This document shows, piece by piece, positions 21,700 to 33,120 of a stretch of DNA of 64,000 nucleotides. The notes under the pieces are model-generated. The model saw only the letters and a program-made list of their open reading frames with translations, had not been told where the DNA came from and did not search any database. The DNA is from Plectrocnemia conspersa (Eukaryota > Arthropoda > Insecta > Trichoptera > Polycentropodidae): contig VTFK01000437.1 in the NCBI GenBank assembly GCA_009617715.1, positions 1 to 64,000 on the forward strand. The letters are read 5' to 3'. A program made the position numbers and the translations under genes. Position 1 is the stretch's first letter. Each line of letters opens with the position of its first letter.

Positions 21700-22990
21700 A
21701 AAAACAATACAATATTATAATTTAAATGAATATAATTATAAAAAAAGACTATCCACAAATATTTCGATAGTGCGATTTAGACGTCCGATAGCTCAATATT
21801 TTTGTTCAATAACTGTTTAAATAACTAGAAATATATAAAATACTTGTTTTATAAAACGAATTATTCGTGCTAAATAGAAATAATAAATTAAGCAACATTT
21901 TATTTGTGGTGTGCATTAAAATAAACAAGTTGTGCCTTAGCGTTGCTGTAGACATCGACCGAAGTTAAGTAGCATTGCACCTTTTCGGTACTTGAATATT
22001 GATTTTATTTATTTATTTAGATTAAGACTATCGTAACCTAATAGGTTACCCCAATGCGTCACTATGGTCGAAGACTATATTTGTATTATTTAATACACAA
22101 AAAAATGTTCCTTTTAGCAATGAAATGATCTTAGGAGAAAACTTTCTATAGTCTATTTATTTTCAAGAGTCAGTGCGTAATAACATCGTTTAACGCGTAA
22201 TCATAACATGCTTTTAAGCTCATGCTCTCATTGAGTACGGCCAATCACAAGGCAAAAATTTAAAAACAGACTATAGGATATGACACGCTTATATGACACG
22301 ATATATAATATGACCGCTTAGTGACATCGGGTGTCGTTGGCCATAATGCGACAAGCAATTTAACTGTTAAACAGATTAAATGCAAGCGAGCGGTAGCGAG
22401 TGAACATTGGTCAGAACCATGAACACCCCATGAATAACTCTTTACAACGAATATATTTAAAACGAGGATTATATTGATTGGTAACAAAATTCATCTTACA
22501 TAAATGGTTTAATAACTTGTCCGGTGTGTCACCAAGCGTAAATGGAATAAGTAATAACCTCTCTCGATTGCCTAATAAATATATAAACGACACTTTTAAC
22601 TGTTGAATTTTTTTCTAGTAACAAAACATAGCGTTAGTCTGATACATTACAACGGGGTAAGCACATTCGACATTTGCAAGTAGGCATTGAAACACAAGAA
22701 TTAAAATCGGTGAATCTAATTTATGAATATAAAATAGCAAAATGGCGTTAATCCGTGACTCTTAGGGACTAGGCTATTATTGCATCATAAAACGGTTATA
22801 GCTGAATTTGAAATTATAATCAGTAAGCACTTTATTTATGATTTATTGGTTTAAAACCCTAGCACAAAGTCTCTTCACAGCGTGTGTCATATACATCAAT
22901 AAATATAATAAAAATACACTTATTAACATAAATATGTATTTAATAAATATAACAAATACAATAAATAATATTTTTAAAATACACTCAAAG
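21700..22990. other. Intergenic stretch with dispersed repeats
   Basis: Near 22030-22090 the phrase TAATAGGTTACCCCAATGCG followed by TCACTATGGTCGAAGAC recurs in altered form near 47845-47880 and 46630. Near 22645-22720 TACAACGGGGTAAGCACA matches phrases near 26570, 41150 and 43640. These are fragments of at least one dispersed family. The minus-strand frames at 22260-22593 show no recognisable domain. Confidence 0.5.
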
Positions 22991-23004
22991 TGCCTTCACT
23001 GCAT

Positions 23005-23192
23005 TTAGTGATTGTGATTACTTTTTAAATTTATAATGACGTCGTCGACTGTATGAGCAATCGCTTTGCAACCTTTGCTCTTGTGAGTCGAACAATGCCA
23101 GTGTGTTTTGTTGTTGGTTTGCTGATGTTTGTAAAAAGTATATCTGTCGACTTTTAATAATGTAGTTCCCCTCATAGAAGTAACATAAATGG
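23005..23192 (-). CDS. mod(mdg4): FLYWCH terminal exon (YTFYK/HW subtype)
   Basis: Acceptor GTTTCAG ends at 23193. The 61 residues read IYVTSMRGTTLLK, VDRYTFYKH, HWHC-STHKSKG-C, 17 residues, HNH, stop. The usual Tyr or Cys after the Trp is His. The stop is followed by AT-rich sequence. It lies just outside the duplicated segment that starts at about 23270. Confidence 0.8.
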
Positions 23193-23514
23193 CTGAAACC
23201 ACACAAATAAATTATTCGTTATAGTACTAACCTTGCGCATGGAACTTTTGTTATATAAAGTTCGAACGATTAAGGGAAATAAAATAAATAAAAATGTAGC
23301 AATTCTAGTAAAAATCTAGGGATAATAACTTTATTGCAAAAAGTTTTTTTTATAATTTTACAATGGTAAAATAAAAATATAAACAAGGTTTTTTGGTGTT
23401 AATTATTATTGTATTATTAATTATTTTTAAATAAAGAAACATATTTATAAATATAAAATATTTTTAAATACATACATATGTCATTAATAATGCATATAAT
23501 AATTATAAAACATT

Positions 23515-23738
23515 CTATGGATCCCCTAAAATGCTACATGCGTGTTCTTGCTTCTGACATATGAAAGAACCATCAAGGGCACTCGTCCAGATTCTACACT
23601 TGCATCCTTTATTTTTCTTTTCGCACCGCCAGAATTGAATGGAACCTTCTTTATTAATTTTATCTTTAACATAAAGATATCCATTTCGACTATATTTTTC
23701 TTTGTCTCTTTGACTTAAGGTTATTGAACTATCCATTC
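23515..23738 (-). CDS. Divergent FLYWCH-like terminal exon with H-x-C ending
   Basis: Acceptor TATTCTTCAG ends at 23739 and phase 1 entry gives MDSSITLSQRDKEKYS. There are 73 residues: RNGYLYVKDK, FWRC-x6-C, 19 residues, then HAC in place of HxH, and a tail SILGDP. GY, Trp, two cysteines and the first histidine are in FLYWCH order, but spacing and the last ligand differ from all neighbours; Cys can bind zinc in place of His. A dead copy lies at 20404. It may represent an old, separate lineage of exon in the locus. Confidence 0.7.
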
Positions 23739-24269
23739 CTGAAGAATATAAATACAAATGAAATTAGTAATGTTCTTCATTTACACATAATCAATTATGT
23801 CAATCTATAAACAATATAAATACTTATTTAATTTGTAGATATATATGTTTATTAAAGCTATGTTTCAGTATTACAAAATATAGCGAATAATATGTACTAG
23901 ACATGCACCATTTAATATACTGTATATGGCTTTTGAGGTATGAAAAAGGGTGAAAATAATATATTGGCCTTGATTGTGCGATGATGTCACTAATAACTTA
24001 GGCAAAAACCTTTAAATGAATTTTAATTTAAAAATAACACTTATATAATAATTAAAAAATCTTTCTATATAGTAGATGAGAATCCAATAGATAATGTTTT
24101 GAGTAGCTAAGAAATGTATAGCGTATCTTGCTAATATTTTAATTAAAAAAAAATATATTTAGTATCATTTCTATTAAATACATTGACATTTATAAGATTA
24201 TTAGGTATGAAATTTTTTACACTTCGTATATATAAGAAGAGAATCTTCGTTACGCGGCACTTATATATT

Positions 24270-24480
24270 GGGAATGCAATGTCTTGCTCGTCATTGGTAG
24301 TCCAAAATACGCTACCTCGGTTGGGTAGTCATAGAGTTTACTTCCTCTCAAGAGCTTGGGAATTCAAGCTCATAAAAGGTCCCTCGCTCTCCAGCACTGT
24401 TTACTGAAACGGGCAGACTCCGGCAGCCACTCGAAGAGACTAGCAGATTCACCCCGCCGCGCCTGGCAGACGCAAAGACA
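24270..24480. mobile_element. GC-richer insertion in duplication unit B
   Basis: Absent from the matching place in unit A. It has about 50% GC against about 25% around it, with phrases such as CGGCAGCCACTCGAAGAG and CACCCCGCCGCGCC. No open frame or clear terminal repeats were found, so its class is unknown. Confidence 0.45.
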
Positions 24481-24658
24481 CAATAATTATGGTACAAAAA
24501 AAGATTCATCTTTGTCTCCCGCTTTTAACCGATAAGCGTAACGAAGATACTCGTCTTCCACGCACATAGTGACGTAAAGCGTTTAGCTATGCATGTTTCA
24601 AGTACTTTCTCATATTATCATAAAGGTAATAATGCTTCAAAAGTGATAATGTAATAGT

Positions 24659-24846
24659 TCAATGGCTATGAGCATTTTTAATATAAACTATAGCATTTTC
24701 AATCGTGTGCACTACTGCGCTACATCCACGTGCTCTATGAGTCGAACAATACCAGTGCACTTTATTGTTAATTTCCCTATGTCTGTAAAATGTATGGTCG
24801 TAAACTTTGAGTAAATAGTTCCCTCTTTGTGATATTGTATATTCAG
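24659..24846 (-). CDS. mod(mdg4): FLYWCH terminal exon, intact partner of 21500, no ATG
   Basis: Acceptor CTTTTCAG ends at 24847. The 61 residues read EYTISQRGNYLLK, YDHTFYRH, HWYC-STHRARG-C, 17 residues, HSH, stop. The usual GY is DH. Compared with 21500 it keeps Arg at the stop position and His at the last ligand. The ORF that overlaps it in another frame (24712-24951) is a shadow. Confidence 0.8.
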
Positions 24847-24899
24847 CTGAAAAGAAAACAATATAATATTGTATTTAATATACATATAATCACAAAAAA

Positions 24900-25600
24900 A
24901 ATATATTTCAGTGACGTTATGAAACCATAGCTCAATATTATTGTTCAACAATTGTTCAATGAATATTTTATATGATGAAAGTATCTTAAAATATAACTTT
25001 TAACTAAAAGTTAAAAATAAATATGTGTTTAAAAAAATATTGTTTTTGGGTAACTCTGAAGGGTCAACTCTTGGTCCGTCATTCTGCTCCTGTGAATTAT
25101 GATTCGGTCGCAAACATGTTGATCAATTATTATTAATTTATTTAATCTCCATCCATCGTAAACTAACAATACAATAGTAAATAAATAATACATAACATAG
25201 AAAACATAAAATAATAATATTAAATACGAATCATTGTATAATGCTAATGATTTATGTGATGGTGGATGGCAACAGCTGGATGGAGAGTCGACTCATGCGG
25301 ACGTTCTGGCTCTTTAGGCAACGTAAGAGGACTTGAGCGTAACTCTCGAAAACATTTTAACAGAAATGTTTAAAATTAATGAGACGAAAATAATAAAGTG
25401 CGACATGAAATTTTCTGCGAGGAATCGTATCAAAACACTCCTAAAAACGGATACTAATCAAATCAACAACATTTTATAAACTATTTCGATTAAAAGGAAA
25501 TATTTGGTCACTCATAAATTCTGAATTACAGATAAAAAAAATTAAATATAAAATATTAAATCTGAGAACTAGTGTCATAAAAATTTTTGTAGACGTCATT
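24900..25600. other. AT-rich intergenic stretch
   Basis: No exon remnant was found. A GC-richer piece near 25250-25330 (GATGGTGGATGGCAACAGCT, GGAGAGTCGACTCATGCGG) suggests a repeat fragment. The left end of the retroelement fragment follows. Confidence 0.4.
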
Positions 25601-26165
25601 TACGTGATCTCTAATTGTTTTCAAGAGTGATTCCGAGATTCCGATAGCCAAAATCAGACTAAAATCGTAGGAATAATCTGATTGCAAATGATATCAGAAA
25701 AATTACACAATATGGCACTTTTCGACACTAAAGAGCAGATGATTGATGGAAGCCCATTTCTATAGAAAATCTAAATTACTATGTAGAGAAAAAAGAATAT
25801 GCTACAGATCAAATGCTTCTAAACAATTTTAAGTCATCGTGATACATCAGAAAAGTCGATTTATAGCTGCCGTATTTATCATTAATGAATATTGAGAAAA
25901 AAAGAGGGCTCAGATTGTACTCATGAGGATCTCCCGAAGGTATAAAAAATTCTTTCGATAATCGGCAGCCATAGGTTATGAATTGTCTGCGATTGCTCAA
26001 ATTACTCAGGAATAATCGAGTTAGATCATCTGACTAACCGAGTTATGGCAATTAACAACACTCATGACAAACTTTGTCAAATGCTTTATAAAAATCGGTA
26101 TTTGCCTCGTCTATTTGTATTCTCGCAACAAGATTTTACAGTTAGTCATATAACAGAATAAATAA
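25580..26165 (-). mobile_element. Non-LTR retrotransposon fragment (reverse transcriptase region)
   Basis: It aligns with the fragment at 34430-35260. In the minus orientation it holds NRRQFITYGCRLSKEFFIPSG and LSPLFFSIFINDKYG, a decayed form of the RT-domain stretch around GVPQGSxLGPLLFxxFINDI, then YHDDLKLF, where the YADD catalytic motif has become YHDD. The left end carries the segment near CAAGAGTGATTCCGAGAT shared with the other copies. It is frame-broken and inactive. The clade is probably jockey or CR1-like. Confidence 0.75.
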
Positions 26166-26262
26166 AAACGTTTCCATAAAAAAAAAACAATAATATATAT
26201 TTCTTACTCCAAATAATTACATTAAATAAATAATATGAAATGAAAAAAGAATATGAAAAATG

Positions 26263-26450
26263 TCAATGATTATGTTCATTTTTCAAATACACGATGGTGT
26301 CTTGAACTGTATGCACTGTAGCTGTACAACCATGATTTCTGTGCGTGGAACAACCCCAATGTTTTTTCTGTAAAGTGCTTCGGCGGTTGTAAAAAGTATA
26401 CTTATTTATTTGCAATAGTGTTTTCCCTTTCTTAGAAGCAACGTACTTTG
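26263..26450 (-). CDS. mod(mdg4): FLYWCH terminal exon, no ATG
   Basis: Acceptor TTATTTTAG ends at 26451. The 61 residues read KYVASKKGKTLLQ, INKYTFYNR, HWGC-STHRNHG-C, 17 residues, HNH, stop. The position after Trp is Gly. The sequence TVQDTIVYLKN before the histidines resembles the right-hand block more than its neighbours do. It lies about 100 bases from the end of a retrotransposon fragment. Confidence 0.8.
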
Positions 26451-26509
26451 CTAAAATAATAAATCAAAAATTAAATGGTTATTAGGTTTTAAAAAAAAAA
26501 TATGTTTAC

Positions 26510-27320
26510 AGAACATGCACATGTTTTAAATCTTCCTTGGAACCATCTCTTTCGATAGCCCAATAAGTTACAACGGGGTAAACAAAATTAGCACATACAA
26601 TTAAATAGTAAGACAAAGAACAGAAATCTATTATATTATTAATAAACTATTTTTTACAGCTTATCAATCACGATTAAAAAGCAGCATTTGAATATCTTGT
26701 TACCCACGCTAAAGAATCTAATAACAAAAATAATGAGTCCAGTTCCACCCTGAATCATTGGCAGTGGTCAAAAAATTAATAATTGGAAATAACTGTTCTG
26801 TTGGTCAGCTGTTGTTGGGTGTTTGATTAAGTGCATAATAAATTTTGTTTACTTTATATTACCGGTCGGTCGATTTTTCACGACTTCCGACTCTCCGACT
26901 CCGACTCCGACTCCGACTTCCAATATTAAACAAAATTACATTCACGCCACTTTACTTTTTATTGTATTTTATTATCCTTATATCATTAAGTAATATCACG
27001 GAATCAATTTAGAGCGAGAATCGTATTTTTAGTGTCTTGGCACATCAAGAAAAAGTATTCCCCAGAGACTGCGCCACCAAGGAGCAGCCACAAATGCTGC
27101 GCCATCAGACACTTAAGTGCGGGAACGAAAAGTCTTCAAAGTACTACCCCAAAAATAAATGGTTCTGTAATGTAATAACAAATAATTAAGATATCAAATT
27201 GATAACTATAATTTATGCAATTAAAAAATATGTTCTTATTCACCACAAATTTTTAATAAATTTTTTTTGGTGGGATTGGATTTATTAAATATTACATACA
27301 TAAATACAGATTTAATAATA
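26510..27320. other. Intergenic, dispersed repeats and a CGACTC microsatellite
   Basis: The dispersed phrase AAGTTACAACGGGGTAAACA is at about 26567. A hexamer run of GACTCC and CGACTC lies at about 26885-26920. A GC-richer piece (27055-27130, GACTGCGCCACCAAGGAGCA, GCTGCGCCATCAGACAC) is a probable transposon fragment. No exon signature was found. Confidence 0.5.
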
Positions 27321-27331
27321 ATTCACATTTT

Positions 27332-27519
27332 TTAATGATTGTGTGTAGCTCTAATATAAACTATAACATCACCAATAGTGTGAGCAATAGCTCTGCATCC
27401 TCGCGAAACGTGCGTCGAACAATTTCAATGAACCTTTTTATTAAAAGTTCGGTACTTATAATATGTATAGTTGTTAATTTTAAGTAGAGTTGTACCTTTT
27501 TTAGAATATATGAATTCAG
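27332..27519 (-). pseudogene. FLYWCH exon with lost acceptor AG and Trp-to-stop change
   Basis: It is the full 188 bases and otherwise in frame: EFIYSKKGTTLLK, NNYTYYKY, then TGA in place of the conserved Trp, NC-STHVSRG-C, 17 residues, HNH, stop. The acceptor dinucleotide just before the exon is AA (27521-27520) instead of AG. Two independent single-base lesions hit the two most essential positions, while the rest is nearly perfect. Confidence 0.85.
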
Positions 27520-27720
27520 TTAAAAAAAGGCAAAATGTATTAATATCAACATAGATGTACAATAAGGTGAACCTTTTTTTAATGATAAATTGTTAGTTGG
27601 GTTACTGTTGTATATGTTTTATTTATTATTTTTTCTTACGTGTAAACATCATTGGTATTAATATTGCATAAGGTTACAAATGTTAATATAATAAGTGAAA
27701 TAAATGATACTTCCTCGGCA

Positions 27721-27908
27721 TTAGTGATTATGGTTTTCTCTTAAATGTACGATTACGTTATTGTGTGTGTGGGCAAGTCCTCTACAACCACGCGAATAGT
27801 GTGACGAACAGTACCAGTGCACTTTTAGATTGCACGTTCGATTTTTATAATAGGTGTAATTGTTAATTTTGAGTAGAGTACCTCCTTGACGTGAAGTAAT
27901 AAATTGGC
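27721..27908 (-). CDS. mod(mdg4): FLYWCH terminal exon (YTYYK/HWYC subtype), no ATG
   Basis: Acceptor TTACTTTCAG ends at 27909, with GC as first bases, where most copies have CT or CC. The 61 residues read QFITSRQGGTLLK, INNYTYYKN, HWYC-SSHYSRG-C, 17 residues, HNH, stop. It has a His (HTHNNVIVHL) where neighbours have TIDDVIVY. All ligands are present. Confidence 0.8.
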
Positions 27909-28333
27909 CTGAAAGTAAAAATAAAAATGTTGGTATAAAATAATTTATTATTATATTAAATGAATAAATAAAAAAATATATTTTAATTAATAAATTAATT
28001 TATTTTTATTAAAAAAATAAATATAAAATTATTTTTATTTTTACTATAACAAATATTAAATTGACATGAGAAGTTTTTTTTACATTGAATACGATAATAA
28101 ATCTCTAGGGCTAATTTGGTCAAGGAGGATCTGTCACAGAACTCGCACATTTTATGATCTTCCTATATTTTTTAAATAAATATTTCACAATTGCTGTTCT
28201 TCGTTAGCATTTGTTTTAATGACGCTATATTTCATTTTTTCATCACAATTTTAATGTTTTAATTTAATGTACCCGCATATTATGTGATGTTTTAGGTTTT
28301 TGAAACCTTAAGCATCTGAAGCTTTGCCTTTTT

Positions 28334-28521
28334 TCAGTGATTATGAGCGTCTTTAACGTGAACAATGAAATCATCTACCGTATGAACTAATGCTCTGCAC
28401 CCCCTAGAAATGTGTGTTGAACAGTACCAGTGCACTTTATTATTAATCGTACGATGTTTGTAATAAGTATGCTTGTCGAGTCTGAGCAGAGTTTTTCCCC
28501 TTTGCGAAGTAATGAATTCGC
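28334..28521 (-). CDS. mod(mdg4): FLYWCH terminal exon (YTYYK/HWYC subtype), no ATG
   Basis: Acceptor TAATTTCAG ends at 28522 and the exon starts GC, as in 27721 and 30655. The 61 residues read EFITSQRGKTLLR, LDKHTYYKH, HWYC-STHISRG-C, 17 residues, HNH, stop. GY is replaced by KH. The frame is clean. Its closest relatives appear to be 30655 and the broken 27332. Confidence 0.8.
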
Positions 28522-28524
28522 CTG

Positions 28525-30640
28525 AAATTATAAAAAAATGTAATTTATTATAGCTACATAAACTAATACATATGCAGATGAGTAAATATAATATACATGA
28601 CTTTCAATTGTTATTTACAAAATGGTTCTATTCATATTGGGACTTCGTTATAGGAATACTACGTTATAGGAGGGCCTAGGTATATATACAAAATTTGAAA
28701 GTTCTTTGAACTGTATTTTGTAAATTTAACGAAATCAGCAAATCAAACTTTTTTCCAATTTTTATGTATAAAATTACTTGATTTTGTCATTTAATTTTAT
28801 AATATTGTTGTTTTTTAATTCAGCAGGTCACTCTGTGGAACAATCTTATTGAATAAATTATTATATTTACATGGATTTTGCATTTGAATTTTGAAATAAA
28901 AAATTAGCTAAATTTGGAAAGATTACGTATTATTTTAAATGCACTAAAATTTGAATGTTGGATATATGTAAAGCGTTTGTACTATATATGTATTACATAA
29001 TTAAATAGTTTTATTATAAAAAATTAAGATGGTTGAAACCTCCTGAAAAGTGTATACATTATGTATTAAAAAAACATGTACATTGATTTGCTTGATCATA
29101 ATTTTTTCCATAGCTATACAAAAATAAATATTTTATTACTGTACTGTATTGTGTTATTATACGGGACAACGCTATAGGAGGGAATTTTTAAAAATATATT
29201 TTATAATAAATTTCAATGCCATAGTTCTCCAAAAGTTGTTCTGAAAAAATAATATGGCTAGCGCTCAAAACTAATTATTTTATCAAACGCATTAATGTTT
29301 TAAAAAAAAATACACCATAATCAGGGATAGCCAAAGCTGTGAGCACAGCCAGTTGATTTTAGGACGGCAAGCAGAGCGGAAAGAGCAGCACACTCATCTA
29401 TTCTATACTAAAACCAGATTTGTTTATACCCTTGTTTGTTTTAGAGCGGTCCCCATCAAAATAAAAACTGCAACTACATTTTTACGTTACATCCATGACG
29501 CAAGGGCTTTTTAAATCGGTCAGATAGGAAAATTTATCACATCAGAAATTCTCATATCTGTGTAATTCTCATATATTTGACAACTTTTGTGACGCCAAAC
29601 TGCTTCCCATAAAAAAAAAAAGTGATTTGCCAGTATACATTTTAGTGAACCATTCGAATCTACGAAGATGGGCTTTAGATTTGTTCCAAAAATCCCATAT
29701 TTTTTCCAAACGGCAAATAACGGATTCAATTTACAATCATAACATATAGAGGGCCTAGCACCGGGGCTTCGCCATTGGTAGATATACAAATATATTTAAA
29801 TTAATATGTATTATGAATAAATTAAATTTGCCATAGATAATAAAATAATGAATTAAAATATTTCGTTCATTTTTAAACAGTAAAATAGTAGATAATAAGG
29901 GGCAGAAACAAATACAAATTATAAAAGTATTTTAAAGTCAAACTATAAAAATAACAATTATAAACGCACAAAACTACTTAATTTGCATATTTATTTTTAA
30001 ATTGGCAATACAATAATTTATTTATTTTAACATAGAAAATTAATATTTTATCGTTATAAATAAATGAACAATGAAGAGTTTTAAATGTTTTAGACTTTTA
30101 GTGGAGTTTTGAATGCAAATCTAATTTTTATATTAGTTACCATCAGCATGAATGTATAATAAAACAAAAGTCGCTATCTAATTACAGATTATTTGAAAGA
30201 TAAACCATTTGCCATATTTATATGTTACAGTGAATGTGCATAACCAGTGAAGCCATATTTTAACTGGCGTTTCAGCGAAATCACATCCAAATACGTTTTT
30301 ACTGGTAGATATATTTCTACTAGCAAAAATATAGTCAGTTGCAAAACGTCTGTTTGCTGCACAAACCCAAACCAAATTTAAGTAAATTACTAATGAAAGT
30401 TTTAAAGTGAACTATAGTTTAAACTTTCATTAGGTTAGATTTGGATTTAGTTTAAATTATTTAAATTATTATTATACTAAGCTGTGACATTTGGAATTAT
30501 TTTTGGTCAAGTTAGTGAAATTATATTTAAGCTATTACTAGTGAAAGTGTAGGTAATACGCATTCACTGAAATATATATATATATAAACATTTTTTTCGA
30601 TTCAGTTAATATTATAATAATATTAAAATAAAATATATTT
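28525..30640. other. Long intergenic stretch with repeat fragments
   Basis: Phrases TTCGTTATAGG and ACGTTATAGGAGGGCC (about 28645-28680), then ACGCTATAGGAGGG (about 29170), suggest pogo-like MITE pieces. Around 29320-29790 there is GC-richer repeat sequence, ending with GCACCGGGGCTTCGCCATTGG, a phrase that recurs near 43800 and 46770. The 89-residue minus frame at 29520 shows no known domain. Around 30330-30440 is a relative of the repeat at 4676. Confidence 0.45.
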
Positions 30641-30654
30641 CAAATTGCTCATTT

Positions 30655-30845
30655 TTAATGATTGTGTATAGCTTTTATATGAATAATAACATTTCCAATT
30701 GTGTGAACAATAGCTTTACATCCACGAGATACATGTGTAGAGCAATACCAATATACTTTTTTATTTTTTTGCTCCCGAAATTTATAATAAGTGTATTTGC
30801 CGATTCGAAGTAATGGTTTACCTCTTTGAGAAGAAATGAATTCGC
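30655..30845 (-). CDS. mod(mdg4): FLYWCH terminal exon (YTYYK/HWYC subtype)
   Basis: Acceptor TTGCTTTCAG ends at 30846. It has 62 residues: EFISSQRGKPLLR, IGKYTYYKF, one extra residue in the REQKNKK linker, YWYC-STHVSRG-C, 17 residues, HNH, stop. The linker between the YTYYK strand and the Trp is rich in Lys and Arg. The ATG just upstream at 30855 belongs to the intron and its frame use is accidental. Confidence 0.8.
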
Positions 30846-31644
30846 CTGAAAGCAAGAGATATGTTAATACGTCTTACGTCTATAAATAAACCAGATTGTA
30901 TAAAACCGTTAATATTTTAATCAAATACTCAAAACACATATTTATAAATCAATATTTATTATAATTTAGATTTTCGATACAAAAATATTTTTTTTAGGTA
31001 TTTTAAAATATGTTTAAATCAATCACATTCTGTCTAAACATAATTTAAAAATAAACAAATATTATTTATTTACAAACATTCGATACAACAAAACACTAGA
31101 ATGCCTAAATGACCGAAATCCTCACAAAATAAATAAAAATCTACGATGGTAGAATTTTTATCTAGTAAGCAATTAATACAAAATTTCATGACTCATGAAT
31201 TTATTTAAAAAATAGGCAATTATTTCACTAAAAACATTTGTGTAGTGGTAGGAAATTCATTAGATATCTGCAAATGTCAAAGATAGATTAAATTCTATTT
31301 TGAGTCATTAAAATCAATAAAATGATTTATCTGCTTCACTAAAAAATGACTTGTGCACTTAAAATGATAATATATTACATAACAATAGTTAAAAAACTAG
31401 CATATGTATGATTTATTTAGAACTATAAATTTACTATTGAATAAAAAAAATCCATTAATAATACTGTGTATTTAAATAATACAATTAATGATAAAAGCAA
31501 CAGTAAAACTTAAAATACTTTTATTAAATAGCTACAATATATGTAATTTATGTTACGTATGATTCGCGTGAAAAATTTGTAATAGCAAATACCAACTCCC
31601 ATTTTCCACAATTTGTATAAGGAATAATGATAAAGAACTATATA

Positions 31645-32075
31645 CAGGGAAATTTCGTTATACTGAAAATTCGTTATATTAAATGTAAGGAAGATGATAT
31701 ATTTTTATTTTATTTTTAATTACCATTACTACAGCATCAAAATATCCTCTTATAAGATTGATAGCTTGTTTTTTGTCCATTTTTAAGGATAATGTATGTA
31801 ATAAACACAATAAAATTTGTTAGAAATATGTTTTAAAAAAAAGTTTGAAAGTCGGCGAAGCATCTTGAATGTCGCTTGAACACATCTGGCACACGCCAAG
31901 TCTGAATTTGAATAAATATTGTTTCAAGTTGTTACATCATTCTTAAATTCGGATCAAAGTATTTCGTTATACTGAGATCACTCTTCGTTACAATGAATAC
32001 ATTTTGTATGAAAGTGTTTCGGGGACAAATTAAAGATTCAGATATTTCAGTATTCGTTACAAAGAGATTTCACTG
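31645..32075. mobile_element. Pogo/Tigger-like MITE with TA flanks
   Basis: The left end CAGGGAAATTTCGTTATACTGAA and the right end TTCGTTACAAAGAGATTTCACTG are imperfect inverted repeats. Both ends are bordered by TA (31643-31644 and 32076-32077), as expected for Tc1/mariner-superfamily insertion. Internal copies of TTCGTTATA or TTCGTTACAA are also present. At 431 bases it has no transposase frame, so it is non-autonomous. Confidence 0.75.
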
Positions 32076-32192
32076 TAACGATATTTTTATGAAATATATA
32101 TAAAAAATGTACAGATTTTTATTTAATTCATCATTGACGTCAGTAAGTTTCGGGATTTCGGTCGTTAGGCAATTGATTATTTCTGTAACATA

Positions 32193-32383
32193 TTAGGCAT
32201 ATTTTTTATGATTGTGTATAGAGTTAATAAAGACGACAATATCATCGATGGTGTGTACGATTGCTTTGCATCCAAGAATAGAACAATACCAATGAGCACG
32301 ATTATGATTTATATATTTTTTATAGTAAGTGTAGTCATTGACTTTAAGTAGAGTTTTTCCCCTTTGAGAAACACAGAATGCAA
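32193..32383 (-). CDS. mod(mdg4): FLYWCH terminal exon with shortest C-x4-C loop
   Basis: Acceptor GTTCTTTCAG ends at 32384. It has 62 residues: AFCVSQRGKTLLK, VNDYTYYKK, HWYC-SILG-C (the STHxS part is deleted in frame by three residues), 17 residues, HNH and an added KKYA before the stop. An extra cysteine lies in AFCVS. The loss is an exact multiple of three, which keeps the frame and suggests tolerance or selection. Confidence 0.72.
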
Positions 32384-32459
32384 CTGAAAGAACAAAATAT
32401 ATATTATACATAAAATAAAAATGCAATATAAACATATATATTACAAATCTATTGATTAA

Positions 32460-32910
32460 ATAAAATAAAAATAAACAAATAGCGTTTATTTACACAAATA
32501 TCTTATTATACAATATTTCCTTAAGTAAATATTATGATTCTAATAAATAAATAAAAAATGTATTTTATACTAATAAACAAAACTGTGACACAATCACAAT
32601 AATAACATTAGTTTTAGGAAGAAATACACATGCAATGAGTTCTAAATATTTATTAGGTTAATTGGTTATTCTGATTTAGTGCCTAGTGATTATCACATAT
32701 TTAAGAAAATAGATTAAAAACTTTTCTTATATTAAAACGAAGTAAAAAGAGAGATAAATGATTGGATTAATGGAGATTTCCTTTTCAAGTTTTATTAATT
32801 TTGAAGGAATATGAATAAATGATAAAACTGGAGGTAAAATTCTAGAACTTTTATCAACATCCTTCGTATTTATAAAATACTGTAATTATAAACTTAAATC
32901 TATCACTGAG
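32460..32910. other. AT-rich spacer
   Basis: Only AT-rich sequence is visible between the exons at 32193 and 32915. A phrase near 32660-32720 (GTTATTCTGATTTAGTGCC and following) is not recognised. Confidence 0.4.
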
Positions 32911-32914
32911 ATAA

Positions 32915-33120
32915 TTATTTGTATATTAACTTTTGGTGATTGTGAGTCTCTTTCAAATAAATTATGTCATTTTCACTGGTGTGTACGGCTGCCTTGCATC
33001 CACGTGAAACGTGCGTCGAACAATACCAATGTATTTTATTATGGGTTTTTCTATGTTTATAGTAAGTGTATGAGTTGACCATTAGCAGCGTATTTCCTCT
33101 TTTGGATTTAACGTACATGG
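32915..33120 (-). CDS. mod(mdg4): FLYWCH terminal exon with QKLIYK tail
   Basis: Acceptor TTATTTTAG ends at 33121. There are 67 residues: MYVKSKRGNTLLM, VNSYTYYKH, HWYC-STHVSRG-C, 17 residues, HNH, then QKLIYK and stop. TSENDIIYLKE replaces the common TIDDVIVY. The longer open frame upstream (to 33160) is intron. Confidence 0.8.

Larger units (their letters stand above)
23270..24850. repeat. Segmental duplication, unit B
   Basis: Partner of 20200-21690. It carries the intact exons 23515 and 24659. Between them, a GC-richer block of about 200 bases (about 24270-24480, including CGCTACCTCGGTTGGGTAG and CCCCGCCGCGCCTGGCAGAC) has no counterpart in unit A and looks like a later insertion. Sequence identity between the units is visibly reduced but alignable, so the duplication is not recent. 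Confidence 0.8.

Noticed and set aside
23018..23206. 62-residue minus-strand frame
   Set aside because: Shadow of the exon at 23005 in another phase.
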